Made by a program: the position numbers and the translations under genes | Assembly (NCBI GenBank): GCA_025350885.1 | Contig: JANXXA010000502.1 | Location: 1-7,805, forward strand | DNA: 7,805 nucleotides | Direction of reading: 5' to 3' | Source of the DNA: Phenylobacterium sp. | Lineage (GTDB): Bacteria; Pseudomonadota; Alphaproteobacteria; Caulobacterales; Caulobacteraceae | Notes under the pieces: model-generated | Databases searched by the model: none | What the model saw: only the letters and a program-made list of their open reading frames with translations | Told to the model about the DNA's origin: nothing | Shown: positions 1 to 5,275 of the stretch, piece by piece | Numbering within the stretch: the first letter of the stretch is position 1 | Layout of the letters: each line of letters opens with the position of its first letter

Positions 1-198
1 GAGACCGATCTGCGCGACTTGGCGCCCGCCGCGCGCACGGCGATCCTGTTCGGCGCCGAGGGTCCGGGCCTGTCGCCGCAGATCCTGGCCCTGGCGCGAA
101 CCGTGCGCATCCCGATGTCCGGTGATTTCGATTCCCTCAACGTCGCCACCGCCAGCGGCATCGTCCTGCATCACCTGACCGCGGCTCCGAACGTGTAG
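1..198 (+). CDS. SpoU/TrmH-family RNA 2'-O-methyltransferase, C-terminal end (partial, 5' end outside window)
   Basis: Only the last 65 residues are present, read in frame from base 1 to the TAG at 196-198. Two SPOUT-class methyltransferase motifs are visible. FGAEGPGLS lies at visible residues 17-25 (motif 2). IPM...SLNVATASGIVLHH lies at residues 37-58 (motif 3). In this family these form the trefoil knot that binds S-adenosylmethionine and the dimer interface, and the protein methylates a ribose 2'-OH in tRNA or rRNA in the cytoplasm. The target (tRNA, as in TrmH, or 23S rRNA, as in RlmB) cannot be decided from this fragment. The last 28 bases overlap the 3' end of the convergent dioxygenase gene. 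The family call is firm; the subfamily is open. Confidence 0.85.
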   Translation, partial: ETDLRDLAPAARTAILFGAEGPGLSPQILALARTVRIPMSGDFDSLNVATASGIVLHHLTAAPNV

Positions 199-974
199 CC
201 CGAGATCGTTACATCCATCACCGTGTCGCGGAAGCTGAGCCGCCCGGGCTCGCCCTGCGCCGCGCCGGCGGCGACAAACAGCGGCGCCAGGTGCTCCTCC
301 CTCGGATGGGCGTCGCGCGCGTAGGGAGCCTGGTCCCAGTGGCGCAGGGCGTCTTCCCGGCCCGCGGGATCGGCCATGACCTCGCCCAGCCAGGCGTCGA
401 ACGCCCGCGACCTGGCGGTGAAGGCCGGCGAGAAGCCGCCCATGTTGTGCCAGCTCATCCCCGAGCCGACGATCAGCACGCCCTCGTCGCGCAGCGGCGC
501 CAGCGCCCGGCCGGCGGCCAGGTGGGCCCGCGGATCGAGGTCGGTCCGCAACGACAGCTGCACCACCGGAATGTCGGCGTCCGGCGTCGCCAGCAGCAGT
601 GGCACGAAGACCCCATGATCATAGCCGCGCGTGGCGTCCTGCGCGGTCGGAAAGCCAGCGCCCGCCAGCAGGTCGCGGACCCGCGCCGCCAGGGCGGGGG
701 AGCCCGCCGCGTTGAACGCCAGCCTGTAGGTATGTTCAGGAAAGCCATTGTAGTCGAAAAGCATCGGCGGCGCGGGCGCCGAGCCCACGGTGAATACGGG
801 GGCTTCCCAGTGGCCGGAGACGACCAGGATCGCCTTGGGCCGCTCCGGCAGGTGGGCGACCACGCCCTTCAGCCAGGCTGCCGTCGCGTCCCAGGTGTCG
901 GCGGGGCCGCGGGTCCAGTCCATGAAAAAACAGGGACCCGCGCCGTGTGGGATGAACAGGGTGGGAAGGGTCAT
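171..974 (-). CDS. LigB/DODA-type class III extradiol ring-cleavage dioxygenase
   Basis: This 267-residue protein matches the usual length (about 260) of the LigB-like 4,5-DOPA dioxygenase (YgiD) family, cytoplasmic enzymes with a mononuclear metal site that open catechol-type rings. Conserved histidines sit where the family has them: H10 in FIPHGAGP, H55 in VVSGHWE, H120 in GYDHGVFVP, H176 in GSGMSWHNM and H223/H228 in AHPREEH. H10, H55 and H176 are likely metal ligands and H120 the acid/base residue; this assignment comes from family knowledge. The ATG at 974-972 is chosen because the protein then begins MTLPTLFIPHG, the normal family N-terminus. The same frame stays open upstream to 1655, but that part is the shadow of the reductase gene. 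Only 29 bases separate it from the upstream reductase, so the two are probably one operon divergent from lysR. The true substrate is unknown. Confidence 0.88.
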   Translation of the reverse strand: MTLPTLFIPHGAGPCFFMDWTRGPADTWDATAAWLKGVVAHLPERPKAILVVSGHWEAPVFTVGSAPAPPMLFDYNGFPEHTYRLAFNAAGSPALAARVRDLLAGAGFPTAQDATRGYDHGVFVPLLLATPDADIPVVQLSLRTDLDPRAHLAAGRALAPLRDEGVLIVGSGMSWHNMGGFSPAFTARSRAFDAWLGEVMADPAGREDALRHWDQAPYARDAHPREEHLAPLFVAAGAAQGEPGRLSFRDTVMDVTISGYTFGAAVR

Positions 975-1003
975 GGGGTCTTCATTCCGGATCTGGGCGG
1001 GGC

Positions 1004-1570
1004 TTAAGCGGCGGCGTTGCCGGCCAGGATCGTCTCGATCCAGGCGCTGAACGCCTTGCCATAGGTGGTCAGGAACGCCGCCGTCCCCTCGTTGGCCAGC
1101 TCGCCGGCTTCGTTGAACAGCGAGAAGGCGTTGCCGACGTAGGCCTCGCTGGAGAGCACTGGGACGTTGAGGAACACCAGCGACTGGCGCAGGTGATGGT
1201 TGGCGCCGAAGCCGCCGACGCCGCCGGGCGAGACGCTGACCACCGCGCCGGGCTTGCCGTTCCAGACGCTGGCGCCATAGGGCCGCGAGCCCACGTCGAT
1301 GGCGTTCTTCAGCGCGCCGGGTACGGAGCGGTTGTATTCCGGGGTGACGAACAGCACCGCGTCGGCCGCCGCGATCTTCGCGCGGAAAGTCACCCATTCG
1401 GCCGTGGGCGTGGCCTCCAGGTCCTGGTTGAACAGCTGCAGGCCGCCGATCTCGACCTCGCTGAAGGCCAGATTCGGGGTCAGCTTCTCCAGCGCATGGG
1501 CGAGCTTGCGGCTCACCGAGTCCTGGCGAAGGCTGCCGACAATCACGGCGACGCTGCGGGGTTGGGTCAT
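1004..1570 (-). CDS. NADPH-dependent FMN reductase / quinone (chromate) reductase family flavoprotein
   Basis: This 188-residue protein has a flavodoxin-like fold of the NADPH_FMN_red family (ChrR/YieF, azobenzene reductase type). GSLRQDSVSRKL at residues 12-23 is the FMN phosphate-binding loop. TPEYNRSVPGALKNAIDVGS at 76-95 is the family's hallmark flavin-contact segment. The glycine-rich SPGGVGGFGA lies at 114-123. Such enzymes bind FMN and use NAD(P)H to reduce quinones, chromate, azo dyes or free flavin in the cytoplasm. AGAGGAT, about nine bases before the ATG at 1570-1568, is a good ribosome-binding site. The gene is first in a unit with the extradiol dioxygenase and is divergent from a LysR regulator. 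A role in quinone or aromatic detoxification is therefore plausible but inferred. The exact electron acceptor cannot be read from sequence. Confidence 0.9.
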   Translation of the reverse strand: MTQPRSVAVIVGSLRQDSVSRKLAHALEKLTPNLAFSEVEIGGLQLFNQDLEATPTAEWVTFRAKIAAADAVLFVTPEYNRSVPGALKNAIDVGSRPYGASVWNGKPGAVVSVSPGGVGGFGANHHLRQSLVFLNVPVLSSEAYVGNAFSLFNEAGELANEGTAAFLTTYGKAFSAWIETILAGNAAA

Positions 1571-1684
1571 CGGATGGATCCTCTAAGATTGCGGTGGTCT
1601 CTGGCGACAGGAAATGGACCCACGCCCCGGCGTTGATAATCTGGCGCCGACGCATAATTATATTTCCGGAACGGAAGCAATCGC
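1571..1684. promoter_or_regulatory. Divergent intergenic region between the reductase and lysR
   Basis: This 114-base spacer holds the promoters for two divergent genes. It includes an AT-rich island (about 1633-1666) in otherwise very GC-rich DNA. On the minus strand a perfect TATAAT lies at 1662-1657, but no good -35 sits 16-18 bases upstream (best is GCGATT or TGCGAT). This is typical of an activator-dependent promoter. On the plus strand, TTGATA at 1633-1638 and TATATT at 1659-1664 resemble -35 and -10 boxes but are 20 bases apart. ATAATTAT (1654-1661) is a perfect palindrome, and CGGCG (1628-1632) and CGCCG (1645-1649) form an inverted repeat with a 12-base gap. One of these may be the LysR operator. 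The role is inferred from layout. Confidence 0.45.
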
Positions 1685-2599
1685 ATGGACCGCTTCGACG
1701 AGATTTCCGCCTTCGCCGCGGTGGCCGACGCCCGCAGCTTCACACAAGGGGCGCGTCGGCTCGGCGTGTCGGGCGCCCAGGTGTCCAAGCTGGTGGCCCG
1801 GCTGGAGCACCGGCTGGGCGCGCGGGTGCTCAACCGCACCACCCGCGACGTCTCCCTGACCGACACCGGCCGCGCCTATCTGGAACGGGCGCGGATCCTG
1901 CTGGAGGATTTCGAGACGCTGGAAGGCTCGGTCCGCGACCAGAGCGGGCCGCGCGGCCTGCTGAAGGTCTCCGCCCCGGTGTCGTTCGGGGCGAGCCAGC
2001 TGACCCCGGCGCTGCTGGATTTCGCCTGCGCCTATCGGGATGTGTCGCTTGAAGTCTCCTCGACCGACCGGATGGTCAGTCTGGTGGAGGAGGGGTTCGA
2101 TGTCGGCGTCCGCATCGGCCAGCTTGCGGATTCTTCGGTGATCGCGCGCAAGCTGGCAGCCGTGCGGATCGTGACCTGTGCCGCGCCAGACTATCTGGCC
2201 CGCTCCGGAACGCCCGCGACGCCAGGAGACTTGACCGGCCACGAGGCGATCATCGACACCAACGCCCGCGACCCACTGGTCTGGCGCTATGGACCAATGA
2301 ATGATCGCCATGAGGTGCGGGTCCATGGCCGGATGAGCTTCGGCGGCGCCGATGCCTGCGTCGCGGCCGCCCGGCGCGGCCTGGGCGTCACCCGGATCCC
2401 GGCCTTCGCCGCCGCTGTAGACCTGCGCGCCGGCCGCCTGGTCCCATTGCTCTGCGCCTGGGAGCCGGACCAGATCTTCGTCCATGCTGTGTATCCGCAC
2501 GCCCGACACCTGGCCGCCAAGGTCAGGGTGTTCGTGGATTTTCTGGCCGAGCGTTACGCCGGCGAGCCGGAGTGGCACCAGGGCTGGGGGCGCGCCTAG
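1685..2599 (+). CDS. LysR-type transcriptional regulator (CrgA/DmlR-like subgroup)
   Basis: At 304 residues this is the standard length of LysR-type regulators. The N-terminal winged helix-turn-helix spans about residues 1-60, with the helix-turn-helix at about 18-37 (SFTQGARRLGVSGAQVSKLV), followed by the wing RLGARVLNRTTR and a linker helix to about residue 85. The substrate-binding domain runs from about 91 to 297; GLLKVSAPVSFG and the later GLGVTRIPAFAA are typical of the CrgA/DmlR-type subgroup. The ATG at 1685 has GGAAG seven bases upstream. The gene is divergent from the reductase/dioxygenase unit, and LysR proteins usually control such a neighbour in response to a small co-inducer, here perhaps an aromatic or quinone. 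The inducer is unknown. The gene ends 12 bases from the convergent enoyl-CoA hydratase gene, with no clear terminator between them. Confidence 0.93.
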   Translation: MDRFDEISAFAAVADARSFTQGARRLGVSGAQVSKLVARLEHRLGARVLNRTTRDVSLTDTGRAYLERARILLEDFETLEGSVRDQSGPRGLLKVSAPVSFGASQLTPALLDFACAYRDVSLEVSSTDRMVSLVEEGFDVGVRIGQLADSSVIARKLAAVRIVTCAAPDYLARSGTPATPGDLTGHEAIIDTNARDPLVWRYGPMNDRHEVRVHGRMSFGGADACVAAARRGLGVTRIPAFAAAVDLRAGRLVPLLCAWEPDQIFVHAVYPHARHLAAKVRVFVDFLAERYAGEPEWHQGWGRA

Positions 2600-2611
2600 A
2601 GCCCTTCCGCG

Positions 2612-3415
2612 TCAGCGGGTCTTGGCGGCCAGACGTTCGGCCAGGTAGCGCCGCAGCGCACGCGACGGCTCTTCGCCCGTCCAGGCCTGTTCGAAGGCGT
2701 CAACGCCGGCGGCGATCGCCGCGCTCATCGGCAACTCCTCCCAGCGCTGCATCAGGGTCTTCTGGTTCCGCACCGCCTGCGGCTCGGCCTCCAGCAGCTG
2801 GCCGACCAGGGCGTCGATGGCGGCGGGGAGGGACGAGGTCGTGTGGACTTCCTCGACCAGGCCCCAGGCGAGCGCCTCGGCCGCGCCGAACGTCTCGCCG
2901 GTCATCAGGATCCTCCGCGTCCGACCCCAGCCGATCAGCGAGGGCAGCAGGGCCGCCTCGACCACCGAGGGCAGGCCGAGCCTCACCTCAGGCATGCCGA
3001 ACATCGCGGTATTGGCGGCCAGACGCAGGTCGCAGGCCGCGGCCACCTCCAGCCCCGCGCCCAGGCACCAGCCGTTGATCGCCGCGATCACCGGAACCGG
3101 CGTGTCGCGGATCGCCTGGCAGCAGCCGTGCACCTTGAGAATGAAGGCCCGCGCCTGCGCCGGCCCGGCCAGCGCCGCCATCTCATCGATGTCCGCCCCG
3201 CCGATGAACGCCTTGCCGCCAGCGCCGGACAGCACGATGGCCCGCAGGCTCGCATCGATCGCCAACTCGGCGAACCGCGCGATCAGCTGCCCCATGACCG
3301 GCGACGACAGGCTGTTCAGCTTGCTTTGGTTGTCGATGGAAACGAAGGCCACCCGGCCGCGCGGGTATTCCTGATAGCGGACCGCGACACAGGGTCTCGT
3401 CGGTTCAACCAGCAT
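2612..3415 (-). CDS. Enoyl-CoA hydratase/isomerase family protein (crotonase fold)
   Basis: This 267-residue crotonase-fold protein acts on acyl-CoA thioesters, most likely adding water to a trans-2-enoyl-CoA in beta-oxidation or a related pathway. KAFIGGADI at 68-76 and LGAGLE at 118-123 form the oxyanion hole. Two glutamates match the catalytic pair of crotonase: E123 (GLEVAAACD) and E143 (FGMPEVRLG), 20 residues apart as in the rat enzyme (E144/E164). After E143 the usual IPGAGGTQRL is replaced by LPSVVEAALLPSLIG, which marks a distinct subgroup. The ATG at 3415-3413 is chosen because AAGAGA lies about six bases upstream and the protein then has normal family length. An earlier in-frame ATG at 3511 would add 32 residues without family resemblance. 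It is convergent with lysR. Substrate chain length is unknown, and isomerase activity remains possible. Confidence 0.9.
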   Translation of the reverse strand: MLVEPTRPCVAVRYQEYPRGRVAFVSIDNQSKLNSLSSPVMGQLIARFAELAIDASLRAIVLSGAGGKAFIGGADIDEMAALAGPAQARAFILKVHGCCQAIRDTPVPVIAAINGWCLGAGLEVAAACDLRLAANTAMFGMPEVRLGLPSVVEAALLPSLIGWGRTRRILMTGETFGAAEALAWGLVEEVHTTSSLPAAIDALVGQLLEAEPQAVRNQKTLMQRWEELPMSAAIAAGVDAFEQAWTGEEPSRALRRYLAERLAAKTR

Positions 3416-3546
3416 TCGAATCTCTTTGCAAAAGCCCTGGTCAGCACTGGTCTGGTCGCCGACCTGCCTTGCGACCTGTGCCGACATGGACGAGCTGACG
3501 TCCGAGGGCAACAGGTGAAACCGGAGACAGACCTGGCAAGACGTCA

Positions 3547-3574
3547 GACGCCCGCCGGGTGTCCGGCGGGCGTC
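3547..3574 (-). terminator. Perfect 12-bp GC-rich hairpin downstream of the hemerythrin gene
   Basis: GACGCCCGCCGG (3547-3558) and CCGGCGGGCGTC (3563-3574) are exact reverse complements separated by the four-base loop GTGT. The hairpin starts about 24 bases past the stop codon of the hemerythrin gene on the minus strand and upstream of the enoyl-CoA hydratase gene on the same strand. This suits transcription termination between them. No run of T follows on the minus strand (next bases TGACGTCTTGCC), so it is not a textbook intrinsic terminator. It may instead protect the mRNA 3' end or act with Rho. Confidence 0.65.
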
Positions 3575-3597
3575 GATGTCGAGCGCGGCCGCGGCCG

Positions 3598-4134
3598 CTA
3601 CTGGTCGGCCTTGCCCGGGGAGGTGTCCAGCTGGGCGGTCAGCTCGTCCTTGCGCGCCTGCATCCGCGCGCCGACGGACTTCAGGTCCATGTCGGTCTTC
3701 TGGACCTTGGGGAAGTATTCCTCTTCCTCCTCCTCGACGTGGTGCTCGATCTGCTCGCTGAGCACCTTGACCTTGGCGTCGTAGAGATCGTCGCCGGCGT
3801 TCATGGCTTCGATCTCGTCCATCAGGTCCTTGGCGGCGGCGTGCTCGACCACCGCCTCATCGACGATGTCCTCGTTCTTCAGAAACTCGCGGCTGGTCGG
3901 ATAGAAGATTTCTTCTTCGATCTGCATGTGAATCCGCAGTTCCAGGCAGATCTTGTCGGCAAGCGCGGTCTTGCGGTCCTCGTCCTTGGCGGACTCGAAC
4001 TGAGCGAACAGCTTCTCAACCGTGCGATGGCCCGCCTTCAGCAGCGCGACGGCGTCCGGCCCCTTGCCGGAGCTGGATGTCGTGGCGCTCTTGGCCGGGG
4101 CATTTTTCGGGCTCGAAGGGGTGGTCGTGGCCAT
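3598..4134 (-). CDS. Hemerythrin HHE cation-binding domain protein
   Basis: This 178-residue, probably cytoplasmic protein has one hemerythrin-like four-helix domain that binds a di-iron centre; such proteins bind or sense oxygen, nitric oxide or iron. Likely ligands are H36 (AGHRTVEKLF), H69 and E73 (an HxxxE in RIHMQIEEE), H98 (VVEHAAAKD) and H131/H132 with E135/E136 (an HxxxE in IEHHVEEEE). Residues 1-27 are a low-complexity Ala/Ser/Thr/Lys/Pro tail with no signal peptide. The run of six glutamates at 134-139 is acidic but includes an expected ligand. The ATG at 4134-4132 has GGAG eight bases upstream; the frame remains open further upstream without family resemblance. A candidate EcfG-type stress promoter lies upstream and a strong hairpin follows the stop. 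It is probably a monocistronic stress gene; its physiological role is not known. Confidence 0.9.
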   Translation of the reverse strand: MATTTPSSPKNAPAKSATTSSSGKGPDAVALLKAGHRTVEKLFAQFESAKDEDRKTALADKICLELRIHMQIEEEIFYPTSREFLKNEDIVDEAVVEHAAAKDLMDEIEAMNAGDDLYDAKVKVLSEQIEHHVEEEEEEYFPKVQKTDMDLKSVGARMQARKDELTAQLDTSPGKADQ

Positions 4135-4185
4135 GGGGTATTCTCCGTTGCTGCTGTTGGGAGCCCTCGCCCCCTTCGGCGTGTG

Positions 4186-4210
4186 AACCCCCGGACGAGA
4201 TCGCGGTTCC
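4186..4210 (-). promoter_or_regulatory. Candidate EcfG (general stress sigma) promoter for the hemerythrin gene
   Basis: On the minus strand GGAAC (4210-4206) is followed after exactly 16 bases by GGTT (4189-4186). The alphaproteobacterial EcfG/SigT promoter consensus is GGAAC, 16-17 bases, CGTT, so this differs at one position. It lies about 50 bases before the hemerythrin start codon, leaving a leader of roughly 45 bases that contains the GGAG ribosome-binding site. The assignment is by pattern only. Confidence 0.5.
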
Positions 4211-4223
4211 ACTTGATTTTCCG

Positions 4224-4237
4224 CAGCCGCGCGGCTG
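4224..4237. repeat. Perfect 14-bp palindrome upstream of thiO
   Basis: CAGCCGCGCGGCTG reads the same on both strands. It sits in the 112-base spacer between the hemerythrin gene and thiO, ending nine bases before the thiO ATG and just upstream of the EcfG-like -35 box. It could be an operator for a dimeric regulator, or a stem in the thiO leader that limits ribosome access. In DNA this GC-rich, chance palindromes of C and G are fairly common. Confidence 0.35.
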
Positions 4238-4246
4238 GTTAGGGCG

Positions 4247-5275
4247 ATGAGCCGGGGTGCGGAGGTGATCGTGGCGGGCGCGGGTGCGCTGGGGCTGAGC
4301 CTGGCCCTGGCGCTGGCCGATGCGGGCTGTCGCGTCACCGTCTGCGATCCCGCCGACGAACCCCAGGCCTCGGCGGTCGCGGCCGGGATGCTGGCCCCGG
4401 TGTTCGAGGCCGTGCTGGACCCCGGGTCGGCTGGCGATCTGGATCTGTGGCTGGCGGCGCGCAACCTGTGGCCGGCCCTGGCCGCCCGCACAGGTATCGA
4501 GATCGACCGCTCGGGCGCAGCGGCGGTGGGCTCGCCGGCCTGGCTCGCCACTGTGAGGTCAGGTCTGACGCTGCTGGGCCTGCGCGGCGCGGAGCTTCCC
4601 CGTAACCTGCTCGATGACCTCGCCCCAGGGCTGGCGCCGGGGTTTCAGGGGCTGCTGGTGCGCGAAGATTGGCGGCTGCAGCCGCGTCCGGCGTTGGCCG
4701 CACTGCGGCGCGCGGCCACGGCGGCGGGGGTCGGCTTTCGGGCAGAACGCGTCAAGGCGCCGGGCGGTTCGGATTTCCTGGTGGTCGCGACGGGCGCCGA
4801 TCCGGGTCTGGCCGGCGCCCTTCCGCTGCTCGGCGCGCTGACGCCGATCAAGGGCCAGATACTGCGCTTTGCCGACCTGCGCTGCGGGCCGCTCAGCCTG
4901 CGCGGGGAGGGGGCCTACGCCGTGCCGGCCGGCGAAGGGCTGGCGGTCGGGGCGACCATGGAACCGGGCCTGGCCGACACCACAGTCGATCCATCCGCAC
5001 TGGCGCCGCTGTGGAAAGCGGCGGAACGGATGCTTCCGGGCATTGCCAATGCCGCCTTCGTCGCCTCAGCCGGGGTCCGCGCCACGACGGCCGATGGCCT
5101 GCCGAGGGTCGGGTTTTCCGCGACGCCGGGCGTCATCCTGGCCGTCGGCGCGCGGCGCAACGGCTGGCTGCTGGCGCCCCTGGTCGCCCGGATCGTCACG
5201 GCTTGCATCACGGGCCGTGATCCTGGCTCCTATGCGCAGCGCCTTGACCCCGCACGCTTCGAGAGGACGCCATGA
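4247..5275 (+). CDS. thiO: FAD-dependent glycine oxidase ThiO-like (DAO family)
   Basis: This 342-residue protein is an FAD-dependent amine/amino acid oxidase. The N-terminal dinucleotide-binding fold shows VAGAGALGLSLA at 9-20. ASAVAAGMLAP at 41-51 resembles the ThiO flavin-contact signature. PIKGQILRF (200-208), YAVPAGEGLAVGATMEP (224-240), AGVRATTADGLPRVG (275-289) and RNGWLLAP (304-311) follow in the ThiO order. R278 corresponds to the arginine that holds the substrate carboxylate. ThiO oxidises glycine to iminoglycine (dehydroglycine) for the thiazole half of thiamine. The protein is somewhat shorter than many homologues (about 360-370), mainly around residues 166-180 before FLVVATGA. 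No other thiamine gene is visible here, so another D-amino acid or imino acid oxidase remains possible. The ribosome-binding site is weak (AGGG two bases before the ATG). Its stop overlaps the acyl-CoA dehydrogenase start (ATGA), so the two are co-translated. Confidence 0.75.
   Translation: MSRGAEVIVAGAGALGLSLALALADAGCRVTVCDPADEPQASAVAAGMLAPVFEAVLDPGSAGDLDLWLAARNLWPALAARTGIEIDRSGAAAVGSPAWLATVRSGLTLLGLRGAELPRNLLDDLAPGLAPGFQGLLVREDWRLQPRPALAALRRAATAAGVGFRAERVKAPGGSDFLVVATGADPGLAGALPLLGALTPIKGQILRFADLRCGPLSLRGEGAYAVPAGEGLAVGATMEPGLADTTVDPSALAPLWKAAERMLPGIANAAFVASAGVRATTADGLPRVGFSATPGVILAVGARRNGWLLAPLVARIVTACITGRDPGSYAQRLDPARFERTP

Noticed and set aside
975..1655. Upstream extension of the dioxygenase reading frame on the minus strand (start at 1655)
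   Set aside because: It runs through the reductase gene in another frame, is Arg/Gly/Gln-rich and low complexity, and has no family resemblance. The dioxygenase family N-terminus begins at 974.
1668..1692. GGAAC upstream of lysR as an EcfG promoter
   Set aside because: No CGTT-like -10 follows at 16-17 bases, and the position would place it inside the start of the gene.
1658..2578. Long open frame on the minus strand opposite lysR
   Set aside because: It is a GC-driven shadow of lysR, rich in Gly, His, Arg and Gln, with no recognisable domain.
3416..3511. Extended start of the enoyl-CoA hydratase at 3511
   Set aside because: The extra 32 residues do not look like the family, and the ATG at 3415 has a ribosome-binding site. 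It cannot be fully excluded.
2843..3784. Long plus-strand open frame opposite the enoyl-CoA hydratase and hemerythrin genes
   Set aside because: It covers two well-supported genes on the other strand, has shadow composition and crosses their boundaries.
4135..4551. N-terminal extension of the hemerythrin frame to 4551
   Set aside because: It overlaps thiO on the opposite strand and is a low-complexity Ala/Pro/Ser/Arg stretch. The ATG at 4134 has a good ribosome-binding site and gives the normal domain start.
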